A stretch of DNA of 64,000 bases from Skeletonema tropicum (lineage: Eukaryota; Bacillariophyta; Thalassiosirophyceae; Thalassiosirales; Thalassiosiraceae). This document shows positions 43,004 through 53,096 of this stretch, piece after piece (the stretch's first letter is position 1; each line of letters starts with the position of its first letter). The DNA lies in NCBI GenBank assembly GCA_037178625.1, contig CM074132.1, positions 1,426,001-1,490,000 of the forward strand, written 5' to 3'. The notes under the pieces are model-generated. The model saw only the letters and a list, made by a program, of their open reading frames with translations. It had not been told where the DNA came from and did no database searches. Made by a program: the position numbers and the translations under genes.

Positions 43004-43695
43004 TGGTAGAGATGAATCCATTGTTTAGTGGGATCATAATGAATCGTAATGCAGGCAGTGTCTGCTTCAAAGATGAGGTGACCAACTTTGTGGAGGGCCT
43101 CCTGAAGCGTGTACATTGTATGAAAGGTTTTGATAACAATGTCGGAGCAATCATGGTTGATCTTGTGTTGAATGCGAAATTTGGATCCATCAGACCGATG
43201 CCTTTCTTTTACCTATGCTTTATTGGTTCATATCTGGTGTTTGCGTTGCCACAGCTCAATCATGTCTTCCACAATGCTACGCTGGTTCGGAATACTTCTA
43301 AGAAGGAAGAAAATCAAATGCTCATTGTAGATAGGAGGGGACCCAGAAAGAATCTAGTAAGAGCCCCGGATGGCTTCTCCGATTTTCACTTGGAATCGAG
43401 TGAATTCGCAGTTTATCCTTCTGATGTGAGCATGCTCATCTTTGCAACATGGAATTATCGTCAAAGCATCTCAGTTGCTCCGGTTTCAAATGCTACTGGG
43501 GGTGCATATGCAGCATTCTCTTTCCACTTCGGCGAAGACAAACAATTGATTTCTTGCCAACCCCCAAAATTAAGACCCTACCCAAAAAACAAATGCTTTA
43601 TTATGCTCAATTTTGTGCAGCAAGAGAATTTCGTGCAGCAAGAACAGAAGCACGAAAGCCGGGAGAAGCTTGCCCTGCCGCCGCACGCCAATTAA
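43004..43695 (+). CDS. Unrecognised host gene, next exon
   Basis: Reads MNPLFSGIIMNRNAGSVCF…PFFYLCFIGSYLVFALPQLN…, with one likely transmembrane stretch. The frame ends at TAA 43693-43695, after a short repeated CAGCAAGAGAATTTCGTG-like stretch. A further splice (for example the GTGAGC near 43424) could join it to the hexapeptide-repeat exon at 43697, but I cannot fix the donor. It may therefore be the same gene as the one downstream or a separate one. Confidence 0.5.
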
Positions 43696-43696
43696 T

Positions 43697-43964
43697 GATA
43701 ATGATTGGGTTCTTTGGCAACATCGCTGCAGTGTTGGCTTTCTTTTCCTGTTTGGTCATCCTCGCAAGGTTTTGTGGCTATCTACTGTTCAATGCAATCG
43801 GTAAAGGCCCATCTACAATCAAGCGGAGCTCGGCCACATATGGACTTTGGTACGTCTTTGACAGGCTTTGGTTTGTGTCGCGGATGGGCGCTGCTCTCAT
43901 GTTTCGTGGAACAAAATTCCACACTTGGTTCTACAATGCTTTCGGATGCAGTCTTGGCAAGAAC
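43697..43964 (+). CDS. Hexapeptide-repeat membrane protein (NRPS-terminal-domain type), N-terminal part
   Basis: The frame has a hydrophobic segment (NIAAVLAFFSCLVILARFCG), then MFRGTKFHTWFYNAFGCSLGKN. This is the GTK-W-R-LG-x-IGKN signature that opens left-handed beta-helix units in the terminal domain of Pls/PosA/Gls-type NRPS proteins (TIGR02353-like). It is cut by GYP after GKN, and removing GYP plus one AGAAC joins it in phase to 61746. Biochemical role unclear. Confidence 0.7.
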
Positions 43965-44260
43965 TGTCAGCGGCGGTAGCTGATACGGTGAGTTGAATGA
44001 ATAATTTGGTGTTATGAAAATTATGCTAGTCTGCGTTAAGAGTGATCGATGCAGCTTCCGGAAGAAGATGGCTGAAGGAAGACACGTCATCGATTGATAA
44101 GGGTGACGTAATGAGATCCTGTGGCTCTCATACGTTATCTGTTACTTAACGTGGAAGGAAGGACAGACAATGACTTAGCGAGGCATTGGCGAGCTGGACC
44201 GTGTGCTAGGCTACAGGAAACGGGATTGGTATCTGGCTAATGTAGCCAGTGCCTATGACA
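43965..44260 (-). repeat. GYP 3' LTR
   Basis: 296 bp, TG…CA ends. On the minus strand it is directly preceded by a G-rich purine tract. The single difference from the other LTR is GAGGCATTGG against GAGCCATTGG. Confidence 0.94.
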
Positions 44261-44372
44261 CTCGCCCCCAAGTGTCGGGATCAAAGGGGAGAACACAAGG
44301 AGAAAACCACGTGGGATAAAACTCTTTGAGGAGTGACGGTCGGGGACTTTGTCCACGCACGGTGAGCTCTGG
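44261..44372 (-). other. GYP 3' untranslated end
   Basis: These 112 bp are the part of the GYP 3' UTR beyond HLE-7. The other part is 54595-54701. The GGGGGCGAG purine tract abuts the LTR. No gene. Confidence 0.8.
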
Positions 44373-44768
44373 TCGGCCCTCGGGGCCCCGGGTCGAAACA
44401 AGCGCAGTGAAGTGTCGATAACGGGGCCGGGAGGTGCCCAACCCCTTATGGTCACAAATTCTCCATTTTTTTCCAAACTTTTTTCTACAGGGATCTTGGT
44501 AGGAATCAGTATAGTAGCTGTTTAGTGAGAAGGTTTACCTGGGGGACACGTAGAGGCTCTGTAGACCCATACCGCTGTAGAATTTGTACTTGTTCCTACG
44601 TAGAAAGCGAGAAGTACCTGGCTTAAATGCGCTTTTTACAGAAATTGATTGGCTATATCTGTCGAGGATACCGTCATTCGCAGAAAGAAATGCAGGTATA
44701 TTGTCATTATAGGTGACATGTTTCTTCATCACGAGAAATATTCTCCCTTTGTTGTATCTGTCAATTGA

Positions 44769-44802
44769 AAATAATTTTGTCTTCAAGACAAATTTATTTT
44801 CC
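44769..44802. repeat. HLE-7 palindrome after helicase copy a
   Basis: Imperfect version of the arm AAATAAATTTGTCTT around a 1-nt centre. Perfect 16-bp-arm copies (AAAATAAATTTGTCTT, then G, then its complement) lie at about 48727-48759, and a near-perfect one at 47551-47583. All three lie 30-80 bp past the helicase stop codons, where HLE-1 to HLE-6 have the other palindrome. Confidence 0.85.
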
Positions 44803-44835
44803 ATGCAAGTTGTGAATATGGCATTGTATCGTCCA

Positions 44836-47513
44836 CTAGGAAAAATAATCGCGTGGCAATTGGTATTCTTTCTTCGCTTCTTTCCATTTTTTGTTTGGGT
44901 TGGTTATGATTTCGGTGATGCGGTTCGTCAGGTCCTCTCTATTTTTTATTAAAGTACCACTCACTGCCTTTTGGTAAGTTGTTTTCGTCATTTCATCAAG
45001 CTTTCTTTTGTTGTATCTTGTCTTGGTTTCTTCTGCCTTGCCGTCAAGGTATTTGACCCATTTGTCCCGCTTCTTGAAGAGTTTGCAGAGTTGGCCATCT
45101 TGGTTCGTCTTGCAATTGTGTAACCGTTCTACAGACACGCTCGGCCCTGTCCAATAAATGGCACTATCCGTCGGGTGCATAACATTTTTGGAACCAAGTG
45201 TTTTGCCCCTGCTGGTAGCAACGTATCCTGTCCCAAGGCACTGGCTTCTCTCCCAGAGCTCATCTGACGGATCTATCACCATGCGATTCCATCGATCGTC
45301 CTTGCCGAACCCGGCCTCCATGCCCTGGCAGCGGTGTATTGTGATTGCGAATGCAATTTGCAGGGGCATGAACGTGGCAGTACAGCATCCTTTGTTGCAG
45401 ATGTGAGTGTAGGGTGGTATTGGCACGTGCTGAGTGGAGTGGTGGAGTGGAGTGATTGCAAATTTGTGTAAAGAGGGATGATTGATCAGTGCCATGCTAT
45501 ATTTCGAGTTCAAGAATACATTTCTACTTTCACTCACCGTTGGATTCTTTTTGTCCCAGGGTTCAATGCCTTGCCGCGGTTTGAAGTATGGGAAATCAAC
45601 GACTATATACTTTGGGAGGGATTCAACACCATTTGTGTTTGGTCCTACGGAGTGCTGCTCGTCATAAACGATGTCAATCACCTTCCCAATCGCTCCAACG
45701 TACAGGCCAGAGTTCGGATCAATGTTCGCTGTCTCCAGGCACACGTGCACACCAACGGAAACGTCTAAAGTGTACAACATCTTTTTGCCGAAGAAATGCG
45801 ACTGGTACACAGTGGGATTGCCAACCATGTTGCTCCTGAATTGGCATCTGAGCCGTGCTACCGGTACTGACAGCCGTTTCTGTGTTTTTACGAGCATTTT
45901 GACATTTTGCTTATTCATTTCCTCCCGTTTTGCGTAGGCATGCAATGTTTTTGGATCGTCCTCGATAGTGTCTCTGAACTTGGAGGAATAGTAGCTTAAA
46001 TGCAAGTTGATCAGACGACGTGCGTCCTCCTTTGTTTGATCGCCCACTCTCATTCTGTTCATCAATTCGCAGTCGTCCTTGTCTTGTGTCCGGAAGTTTC
46101 GAGTCAATTTGAACACATTATCTACCATCATGACAGTAAGAATGTAACAACCTTCGTACTCGCATACCTGGTTGTTCTTGCTTCTTGCAGTCATTGATTG
46201 GGGTCTCTGATTACTGTGATACTTGTCATATCCGCTTATGGCTCCATTCTTGTCCGTTGGGGGCAATTGAAAATCGTCACCGAACAACAGTACAACAGGA
46301 ACACCACCCCACAGCTCCGTGTTATTGTGACCGTAAAATGCGCATTCTCGAACGTGCTCTTCAGCTCCATATGTCACGTGTGAGTTCATCATGCTTCTCT
46401 CGTCGACCATCAAGACAAGAAGTTCCTTGAGCTTCTTTTGAAGCTCTTTCTTCCTTTCAGCATTCAAAGATGCCCATGGCACCTGCACGTTAATACCAAG
46501 AAGGGAATGCAGCGTGCAGCCCTTGACATTATAAGCAGCACTGCCTGACGGTGCGGCAACTTGGACTGTGTTGTTCACGTTGGTCATCTCTCTTATGATG
46601 GATATGATAGTGCTTATGACATGTGACTTCCCACATCCGCCCATGCCAGTAATGGTGGCTCGCAGTGGCAAGTAGTCTTCGTCGTTCTCTAGGAACTTGA
46701 CAACTGTATCGACCGTCGCGAGCACTATCATTCGTTGTTCGTCGGATAGGTCGTTGATGTCATACTTTGTACCATCTGATTTTGTGGGAATATCAGTTGG
46801 ATCATTCTCATCATTTAGTACCTTGGTAGCATGATCCCTAATCATGATCGTGTACTCCTCCCCAGGCATTGTTATGTCCCTATCTCCCTGGAAGAAGCTC
46901 GCCGACCAATCGTGGTTCAATCCTATGTCCACTGTCATGTTTTCCGCAAGGATCGGGTTGGTCTTCATGTCAGTTAACTGGCTGGAATGGAAAAAGTTCA
47001 GGAATTGTTCCGCGTCTTCTGGATCGAGATCGTCTATGTTGACATCTGCCTGAATAGTGCCCTGCTTCGCCACTACCTCAATTCTCTTCTCGTGAGCATA
47101 CCTTACAGCTCGCTCATATTCGGTGACAACATTTGTAGGGACAACTCTAGTGTCGAGCATTTTTTTGAAAGTGTCTATTGTCCGTTGTTTGTCTCTGGTA
47201 CATAATGGATTCTTGAAACTCCACGGTTTGTGCATGATTAACATCCCTCGTGCGTAATCGAAGTCGATAGGGTATCGTGGTCTGCAGTTGAGACCTCTTG
47301 GGAGTAGGATCCTGTTACATTCCCGATCGCTATCTGGGTCGATCATGAAGTTTTTCCTGCACCAAACCTTATAGAAATACTCGTCCAATGATAATCTGTT
47401 GTGTTTTTCATCACGTGTTGCGTAGCAATACACTAGATCTTTTGGCTTTGGGTCGGAGGATTTTCGCAGTTTCAGACAGTTTTGTATCGAAACGTAGGTG
47501 ATAACATCCGTTT
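44836..47513 (-). CDS. HLE-7 PIF1 helicase, copy a (long, 5'-truncated)
   Basis: About 58% of exon 4 is similar at protein level to HLE-5, and all SF1B motifs are intact: GMGGCGKSHVI, APSGSAAYNVKG, LVLMVDERSM, GDDFQLPP, LTRNFR, AITIHRCQGMEAGF, YVATSRGKTLG. The intron 45430-45537 is 108 bp, a multiple of three, and has no stop, so retention would add 36 residues and keep the frame open. Upstream of 47513 the homology to exon 4 ends at a duplication border, so exons 1-3 are not attached. ATG 47433 is the first Met in frame. Confidence 0.85.
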
Positions 47514-47617
47514 ATTGATTGTCGTTAATTTGTCATGTTGCCGCGATTGATAATAAATTTGTCTTGAAGACAAATTTATTTTCCATGCAAGTTGTGAATA
47601 TCGCATTGTATCGTCCA

Positions 47618-48663
47618 CTAGGCAAAATAATCGCGTGGCAATTGGTATTCTTTCTTCGTTTCTTTCCATTTTTTGTTTGGGCTGGTTATGATTTCGGTGA
47701 TGCGGTTCGTCAGGTCCTCTCTATTCTTTATTAAAGTACCACTCACTGCCTTTTGATAAGTTGTTTTCGTCATTTCATCAAGCTTTCTTTTGTTGTATCT
47801 TGTCTTGGTTTCTTCTGCCTTGCCGTCAAGGTACTTGACCCATTTGTCCCGCTTCTTGAAGAGTTTGCAGAGTTGGCCATCTTGGTTCGTCTTGCAATTG
47901 TGTAACCGTTCTACAGACACGCTCGGCCCTGTCCAATAAATGGCACTATCCGTCGGGTGCATAACATTTTTGGAACCAAGTGTTTTGCCCCTGCTGGTAG
48001 CAACGTATCCTGTCCCAAGGCACTGGCTTCTCTCCCAGAGCTCATCTGACGGATCTATCACCATGCGATTCCATCGATCGTCCTTGCCGAACCCGGCCTC
48101 CATGCCCTGGCAGCGGTGTATTGTGATTGCGAATGCAATTTGCAGGGGCATGAACGTGGCAGTACAGCATCCCTTGTTGCAGATGTGAGTGTAGGGTGGT
48201 ATTGGCACGTGCTGAGTGGAGTGGTGGAGTGGAGTGATTGCAAATTTGTGTAAAGAGGGATGATTGATCAGTGCCATGCTATATTTCGAATTCAAGAATA
48301 CATTTCTACATTCACTCACCGTTGGATTCTTTTTGTCCCAGGGTTCAATGCCTTGCCGCGGTTTGAAGTATGGGAAATCAACGACTATATACTTTGGGAG
48401 GGATTCAACACCATTTGTGTTTGGTCCTACGGAGTGCTGCTCGTCATAAACGATGTCAATCACCTTCCCAATCGCTCCAACGTACAGGCCAGAGTTCGGA
48501 TCAATGTTCGCTGTCTCCAGGCACACGTGCACACCAACGGAAACGTCTAAAGTGTACAACATCTTTTTGCCGAAGAAATGCAACTGGTACACAGTGGGAT
48601 TGCCAACCATGTTGCTCTTGAATTGGCATCTGAGCCGTGCTACCGGTACTGACAGCCGTTTCT
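47618..48663 (-). pseudogene. HLE-7 helicase, tandem partial copy b
   Basis: It repeats the end of exon 4 (from about SVPVARLRCQF), the intron and exon 5, nearly identical to copy a. It lacks the Walker motifs. The upstream edge at 48663 meets the 3' tail of copy c. It is a product of tandem duplication and probably not functional alone. Confidence 0.85.
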
Positions 48664-48799
48664 GACGAGAAATATTCTCCCTTTGTTGTATCCTTTATTG
48701 ATTGTCGTTAATTTGTCATAATGCTCGATTGAAAATAAATTTGTCTTGAAGACAAATTTATTTTCCATGCAAGTTGTGAATATTGCATTGTATCGTCCA

Positions 48800-49509
48800 C
48801 TAGGCAAAATAATCGCGTGGCAATTGGTATTCTTTCTTCGCTTCTTTCCATTTTTTGTTTGGGTTGGTTATGATTTCGGTGATGCGGTTTGTCAGGTCCT
48901 CTCTATTCTTTATTAAAGTACCACTCACTGCCTTTTGGTAAGTCGTTTTCGTCATTTTGTCGAGCTTTCTCTTGTTGTATCTTGTCTTGGTTTCTTCTGC
49001 CTTGCCGTCAAGGTACTTGACCCATTTGTCCCGCTTCTTGAAGAGTTTGCAGAGTTGGCCATCTTGGTTCGTCTTGCAATTGTGTAACCGTTCTACAGAC
49101 ACGCTCGGCCCTGTCCAATAAATCGCACTATCCGTCGGGTGCATAACATTTTTGGAACCAAGTGTTTTGCCCCTGCTGGTAGCAACGTATCCTGTCCCAA
49201 GGCACTGGCTTCTCTCCCAGAGCTCATCTGACGGATCTATCACCATGCGATTCCATCGATCGTCCTTGCCGAACCCGGCCTCCATGCCCTGGCAGCGGTG
49301 TATTGTGATTGCGAATGCAATTTGCAGGGGCATGAACGTGGCAGTACAGCATCCTTTGTTGCAGATGTGAGTGTAGGGTGGTATTGGCACGTGCTGAGTG
49401 GAGTGGTGGAGTGGAGTGATTACAAATTTGTGTAAAGAGGGATGATTGATCAGTGCCATGCTATATTTCGAATTCAAGAATACATTTCTACATTCACTCA
49501 CCGTTGGAT
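48800..49509 (-). pseudogene. HLE-7 helicase, tandem partial copy c
   Basis: It has only the last 9 bp of exon 4 (AATCCAACG) with the GTGAGT donor, then the intron and exon 5. Immediately upstream an unrelated captured frame ends against this donor. A transcript through both could splice onto helicase exon 5, but the two frames are not in phase. Confidence 0.8.
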
Positions 49510-50283
49510 TCCCTTTTCCGACAGCTCTCCCAACATAGATCCAATAGTTCCAGACGCTTTTGTGTTCTGTGGAATTTCTCCAACTCCAACTGGCCGAGCT
49601 GCATTGCCATTATTGCTACGAAATACACCAGCATCGTCTGCTTCCAAGGGGGCGTTATCAACATTACCAACACCCATATTGGTGCCATCATTATCACGTT
49701 CTCCTGACAGTCTAGCAACCGAAGTAGCATTACGACACGGATAATCCTTCACGGTAGAACCAGAAGACTCATGAAACAGGCGGTCGAGACAGCTGCGCGG
49801 AAGTCTACTGGTAGACGGAGAATCATATAAATGATCGCGAATGGTTTGGCGGCCCACAAGACTGCGATCTTCTGAGCAGCGGCGATATGCGCGAACAGTA
49901 GCAGGTTGTTCCCCAGCATGATACAGCAACGCCGGAAGATTAGTTGGGTCAACTGCTGACTCCTCATCAGAAGGAGTAGACGCTGGTATGTCCGTTTCAG
50001 ACGGATGATGAGTATTCACTGGAGTTGCGGCACTACCATTGCTCTCTTTAGGGCACTGCTGTTCGATGTCATAATTTTTTGATGATTGCTTTAACTTTAA
50101 CAAAGAACTCGCCTGCTCGACAACGTCATAATCATTATTATTATCGCATGATCTCCATGATTTGCATGATGCATCAAATGCTTCTGCCTGCTCAAAGTTA
50201 GTGCATCTAACATGAGCGGGAGAGATGCAATCGCCTTGCCACAGTGAGAACCTCTCTTGAAATACACTTGTCGACCAATGCAA
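49510..50283 (-). CDS. HLE-7 captured frame, Ser/Asn-rich C-terminal part
   Basis: The open frame (about 258 aa) continues from the DDE-like gene in another frame and ends at the helicase donor of copy c. It is low in hydrophobics, Ser/Asn/Asp-rich (…SETDIPASTPSDEESAVD…) and probably disordered. A frame change or intron near 50215-50230 would connect it to the preceding gene. No catalytic domain. Confidence 0.5.
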
Positions 50284-50953
50284 GGAAATCAGCAGTCGTT
50301 TTCTTTTGAGCTAATGGATGTCTTCGGTAGAGAGCTTTGGAGAACCCCCAAGAGTATTCGACACCCTCACCAGCGTATTCAGCATGATACTTTGTTGTAA
50401 TCAAGGCTCTTACTCCCAAAGATTCACAAACATATTCGAGTTGGCTTTGTTCAGACAAAAAATCTGTGCAGTTTGCAAGCAAATGCCGGAGGGAAAGCTC
50501 AGGAACCAAGTTACCCTCATCATCATACTTCATCACTTGGTAGCTGCCCTTTCTGAAGGTTGCTATATCGATCCAGCCACGTTCATACGCAATCTGCAGA
50601 AGTCCCTTACCCTTGCCCTCCCATCCATATATCATTTTGGTGGTAGGTGTTATTTTGATATCGATACTAGACGCTTGCGCCATTTTTGCTAGCTCAGCAT
50701 GTGTCATCTTCCATAACCTTATTTCTCCTTCCTTTTTCCCCCACTCGGTGTCCATCAGCTCCGATATCAGCTCTTTCTTCACCTTATGTCGCTCTTTCCT
50801 CTTGTCTTCTGGTATTTCAACCTCTCGGTCGTGCCGTTGTCTTTCACGTTCCTCTGCTGTCAGCCAAAATGGGCCGACATCTTCACTGGTGAAGTTCATC
50901 GTTTGTTTTGTCGCAACAAGCTTGGAATGGAAACCCAACTCGATACTCGGCAA
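50207..50953 (-). CDS. HLE-7 DDE-transposase-like protein (captured)
   Basis: About 248 aa. The segment GKGKGLLQIAYERGWID…TDFLSEQSQLEYVCESLG…TKYHAEYAGEGVEYSWGFSKALYRR… follows a pattern seen in DDE-superfamily proteins of fungi and algae (DF-x-Q-x-S-x-LE … KYH-x-E-x-x-x-x-E-x-x-WG). The N-terminal catalytic Asp region is not identified, so activity cannot be claimed. The genes before and after overlap in other frames, which suggests small frameshifts or introns. Its presence in a Helitron-like element suggests gene capture. Confidence 0.6.
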   Translation of the reverse strand: MPSIELGFHSKLVATKQTMNFTSEDVGPFWLTAEERERQRHDREVEIPEDKRKERHKVKKELISELMDTEWGKKEGEIRLWKMTHAELAKMAQASSIDIKITPTTKMIYGWEGKGKGLLQIAYERGWIDIATFRKGSYQVMKYDDEGNLVPELSLRHLLANCTDFLSEQSQLEYVCESLGVRALITTKYHAEYAGEGVEYSWGFSKALYRRHPLAQKKTTADFLALVDKCISREVLTVARRLHLSRSC

Positions 50954-51905
50954 GTGCTATTGAATACGCAACCCTGAGGTATAAACATTTATTGCGTAAG
51001 TCAAATAAGGCATGCTTTGTCAATTTACTATCTTCGTGCAAGTCAATGACGCCTGCTTCTTCGTATCCATTTGCTGATTGCCCCACCAGTGTAAGTGATT
51101 CAACCAATTGCACTAGTCCGTTGTACACATCGGCACCTTCTTCAAATCCGAAGAGAGCTGCTGCTTCAGGTGACTGCCATATAATATTCGGAGTCTGGTT
51201 GTTGCTGCTGTTATCGCCGTCTATATCGCCACTGCTGTTGTTATTGTCGTCGTCTTCGTCTTCATCTTCGTCGTCAACTTGATTATTCTCATCCTCTAAT
51301 CTACCCACGTTGGTGACGAATGGCACGAGAGGGCTCTGCTGCTGCTCAACTAGTCGTTGCGAGCGCCTTGTTCTTTTTTGTGGAGTAGGAGTAATTGGTG
51401 CAGCCGCTGATGATTTTGTTGCTTCTTTACGTTTGTTCTCATTATTTTTGTTCTTCTTCTTACCAGCGCATCCATCGTCGGGAAATGATACTTGCTCCGG
51501 CTTGTTGCAAGATCGCTGCCGATTATTAGTTGCACTGTAACTCTGTATATGTTCTATTTCTGTGCACAATAACTCTGCTGCGCGTATTGGTTCGTTGGGC
51601 ACTTTCTCTCCCTTTCCAAAGTAGTAATAGTGCACCATCCGGCGTAATGACGAATTGAATGGACATGATGTTGTGAAATTTTTGTGGTATATCTTGTGTA
51701 CATTGCTGCTGTTGAAAGGTCCGGCTGCCTTGTTCAGACGCTGCACGAGTTTGTTCCGTAAGGTATTGTCTTTATCTACATTCGTATAGTGTCTGTGCAA
51801 TATCTCTACCAACGACTGGTCGCAAATCCACCTGCCGCGATAAGTGTCACTTTTACTGATGAGCCGTGTGAAAAGGTATTCAAAAAGTGTATTACCATCG
51901 TTCAT
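50883..51905 (-). CDS. HLE-7 hypothetical protein upstream of the DDE-like frame
   Basis: About 340 aa from ATG 51905. The first 110 residues look folded (LFEYLFTRLISKSDTYRGRW…). A basic, AT-hook-like stretch follows (QKRTRRSQRL), then a long acidic run (DEDEDEDDDNNN). The end overlaps the DDE-like frame by 71 bp, and a -1 shift joins FPFQ to SKLVATKQTMNF, so the two may be one gene. No known family. Confidence 0.5.
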   Translation of the reverse strand: MNDGNTLFEYLFTRLISKSDTYRGRWICDQSLVEILHRHYTNVDKDNTLRNKLVQRLNKAAGPFNSSNVHKIYHKNFTTSCPFNSSLRRMVHYYYFGKGEKVPNEPIRAAELLCTEIEHIQSYSATNNRQRSCNKPEQVSFPDDGCAGKKKNKNNENKRKEATKSSAAAPITPTPQKRTRRSQRLVEQQQSPLVPFVTNVGRLEDENNQVDDEDEDEDDDNNNSSGDIDGDNSSNNQTPNIIWQSPEAAALFGFEEGADVYNGLVQLVESLTLVGQSANGYEEAGVIDLHEDSKLTKHALFDLRNKCLYLRVAYSIALAEYRVGFPFQACCDKTNDELHQ

Positions 51906-51933
51906 GATTACAATCTTTAGTCAACCTAATTGG

Positions 51934-52221
51934 CTATTTTGGATCTAGACATGCAAGAGAGGTTAATTTATCCTTTTGGTTGAGTAAATATTCAACTTGT
52001 TGTGCGTAGTACGCTCCGGCATTTGGCCATGGTTGGCATCTTTTTGCGCGGAGTGGCTCTTGTTGAGGGGTGAGTTGGGAGAAATCGGCCCAATGGGTTT
52101 TTATAAGACTCACTACGTCATTTGTACCTAACATACGTAGGAATTCGAAACTTGAACGGCTATCCGAAAATCCGTGAAAACAGCTGTATATCATGCTCGT
52201 TCTTGTTGTTGTCGACAACAT
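51934..52221 (-). CDS. Small HLE-7 frame, possibly an exon
   Basis: 95 codons (SRSSFEFLRMLGTNDVVSLI…QVEYLLNQKDKLTSL) immediately upstream of the 340-aa frame. There is no ATG-independent evidence that it is translated, and it could be an exon of the same captured gene. Low support. Confidence 0.3.
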   Translation of the reverse strand: MLSTTTRTSMIYSCFHGFSDSRSSFEFLRMLGTNDVVSLIKTHWADFSQLTPQQEPLRAKRCQPWPNAGAYYAQQVEYLLNQKDKLTSLACLDPK

Positions 52222-52348
52222 CTTTTTTGTTGCCCGCTGTCACACCGCCATTGCTGAAGTAAATGAAAATAGGGATAAGTAAGGATAAGTGATTAGTTTT
52301 TGACATGACGACATTCATATGGGAGAAACAATACCAGTTCAAGTTTAA

Positions 52349-52383
52349 AATAAATTTGCATACATCACAATTTTATTTTTGGC
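52349..52383. repeat. Additional HLE-7-type palindrome
   Basis: AAATAAATTTG and CACAATTTTATTT arms flank CATACAT. This is a diverged relative of the palindrome found after the helicase copies, here between two unrelated frames. Confidence 0.6.
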
Positions 52384-52580
52384 ATGAACTCTATGGAAGG
52401 TTAATACCACACAGCAAAAAGCGACTTAAATGTAGATGAATGAGCGATCCTTCCTATGTTCGTACGATCACTCTACGTAATGTTTTACGCAGTGTTAAGC
52501 GTTTCGCTTATACATGAAATTCTGAATCACATAAGACGCTTCTTCCAATTTCAGCTCATCTTAACAATACACTTTCGGAC

Positions 52581-53096
52581 TTACCCATTAGACAATACGC
52601 TGGAACACTCTGGAGCAGCCAACGACTGCAAGTTATGACTGTTATTTACACAACGGCCATAATTCATTATTCCAGCTTTGCTTTCTGCATCCGATTTGTA
52701 GAACTGAGCCGAGCTTGAACCGTTACAGGTAACGTTGCGATTGGAAATGACATTGTAAGCGATAGATAATTGTTCCTGTCTGGTGCGATATAGATCCATT
52801 ACGCATCCTAGCTCAGACAATACATGTTTTAGTTCACGCATATTGCAAGAGGAAAGAACAAGCCTCAGAAGAGTATGTGGATCAGTAGAGTGTTCGAAGC
52901 ATGGATTGCGCGATGATTGTAATTCTACTATTTCGCGGAAGATATGATCGCCTACACGCACTTTCGGCCATTGGACTTTGTAAATTATTTGACGAATAGA
53001 CAGAAATGAGCATCTAACACCCTTCCGAGCGCTCTTGCTGTTCACGTCGGAAGAGGATGGTTGCTGTTGCTGCGCTTTCTCTCTTGAAGTGTGCAT
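52581..53096 (-). CDS. HLE-7 homologue of Rep/helicase exon 1
   Basis: 171-codon frame from ATG 53096. The middle part (VGDHIFREIVELQ…TLLRLVLSSCNMRELKHVLSELG) aligns with exon 1 of HLE-5 (TDDRIFSLLASVAL…LLFSALSVFEVGSIKYILNELS) at low identity but the same spacing. It is therefore the N-terminal exon of the same gene family, now 5 kb from the helicase exons because of the captured insert. The C-terminal tail reads into likely intron. Confidence 0.55.
   Translation of the reverse strand: MHTSREKAQQQQPSSSDVNSKSARKGVRCSFLSIRQIIYKVQWPKVRVGDHIFREIVELQSSRNPCFEHSTDPHTLLRLVLSSCNMRELKHVLSELGCVMDLYRTRQEQLSIAYNVISNRNVTCNGSSSAQFYKSDAESKAGIMNYGRCVNNSHNLQSLAAPECSSVLSNG

Noticed and set aside
43965..44260. 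296-bp repeat at 43965-44260 and 61445-61740 read as a host duplication flanking a large insertion, or as a host intron and exon
   Set aside because: It has TG…CA ends, is preceded by a purine tract, and is flanked by the 5-bp duplication AGAAC. The host frame also joins exactly when it is removed. It is the GYP LTR pair.
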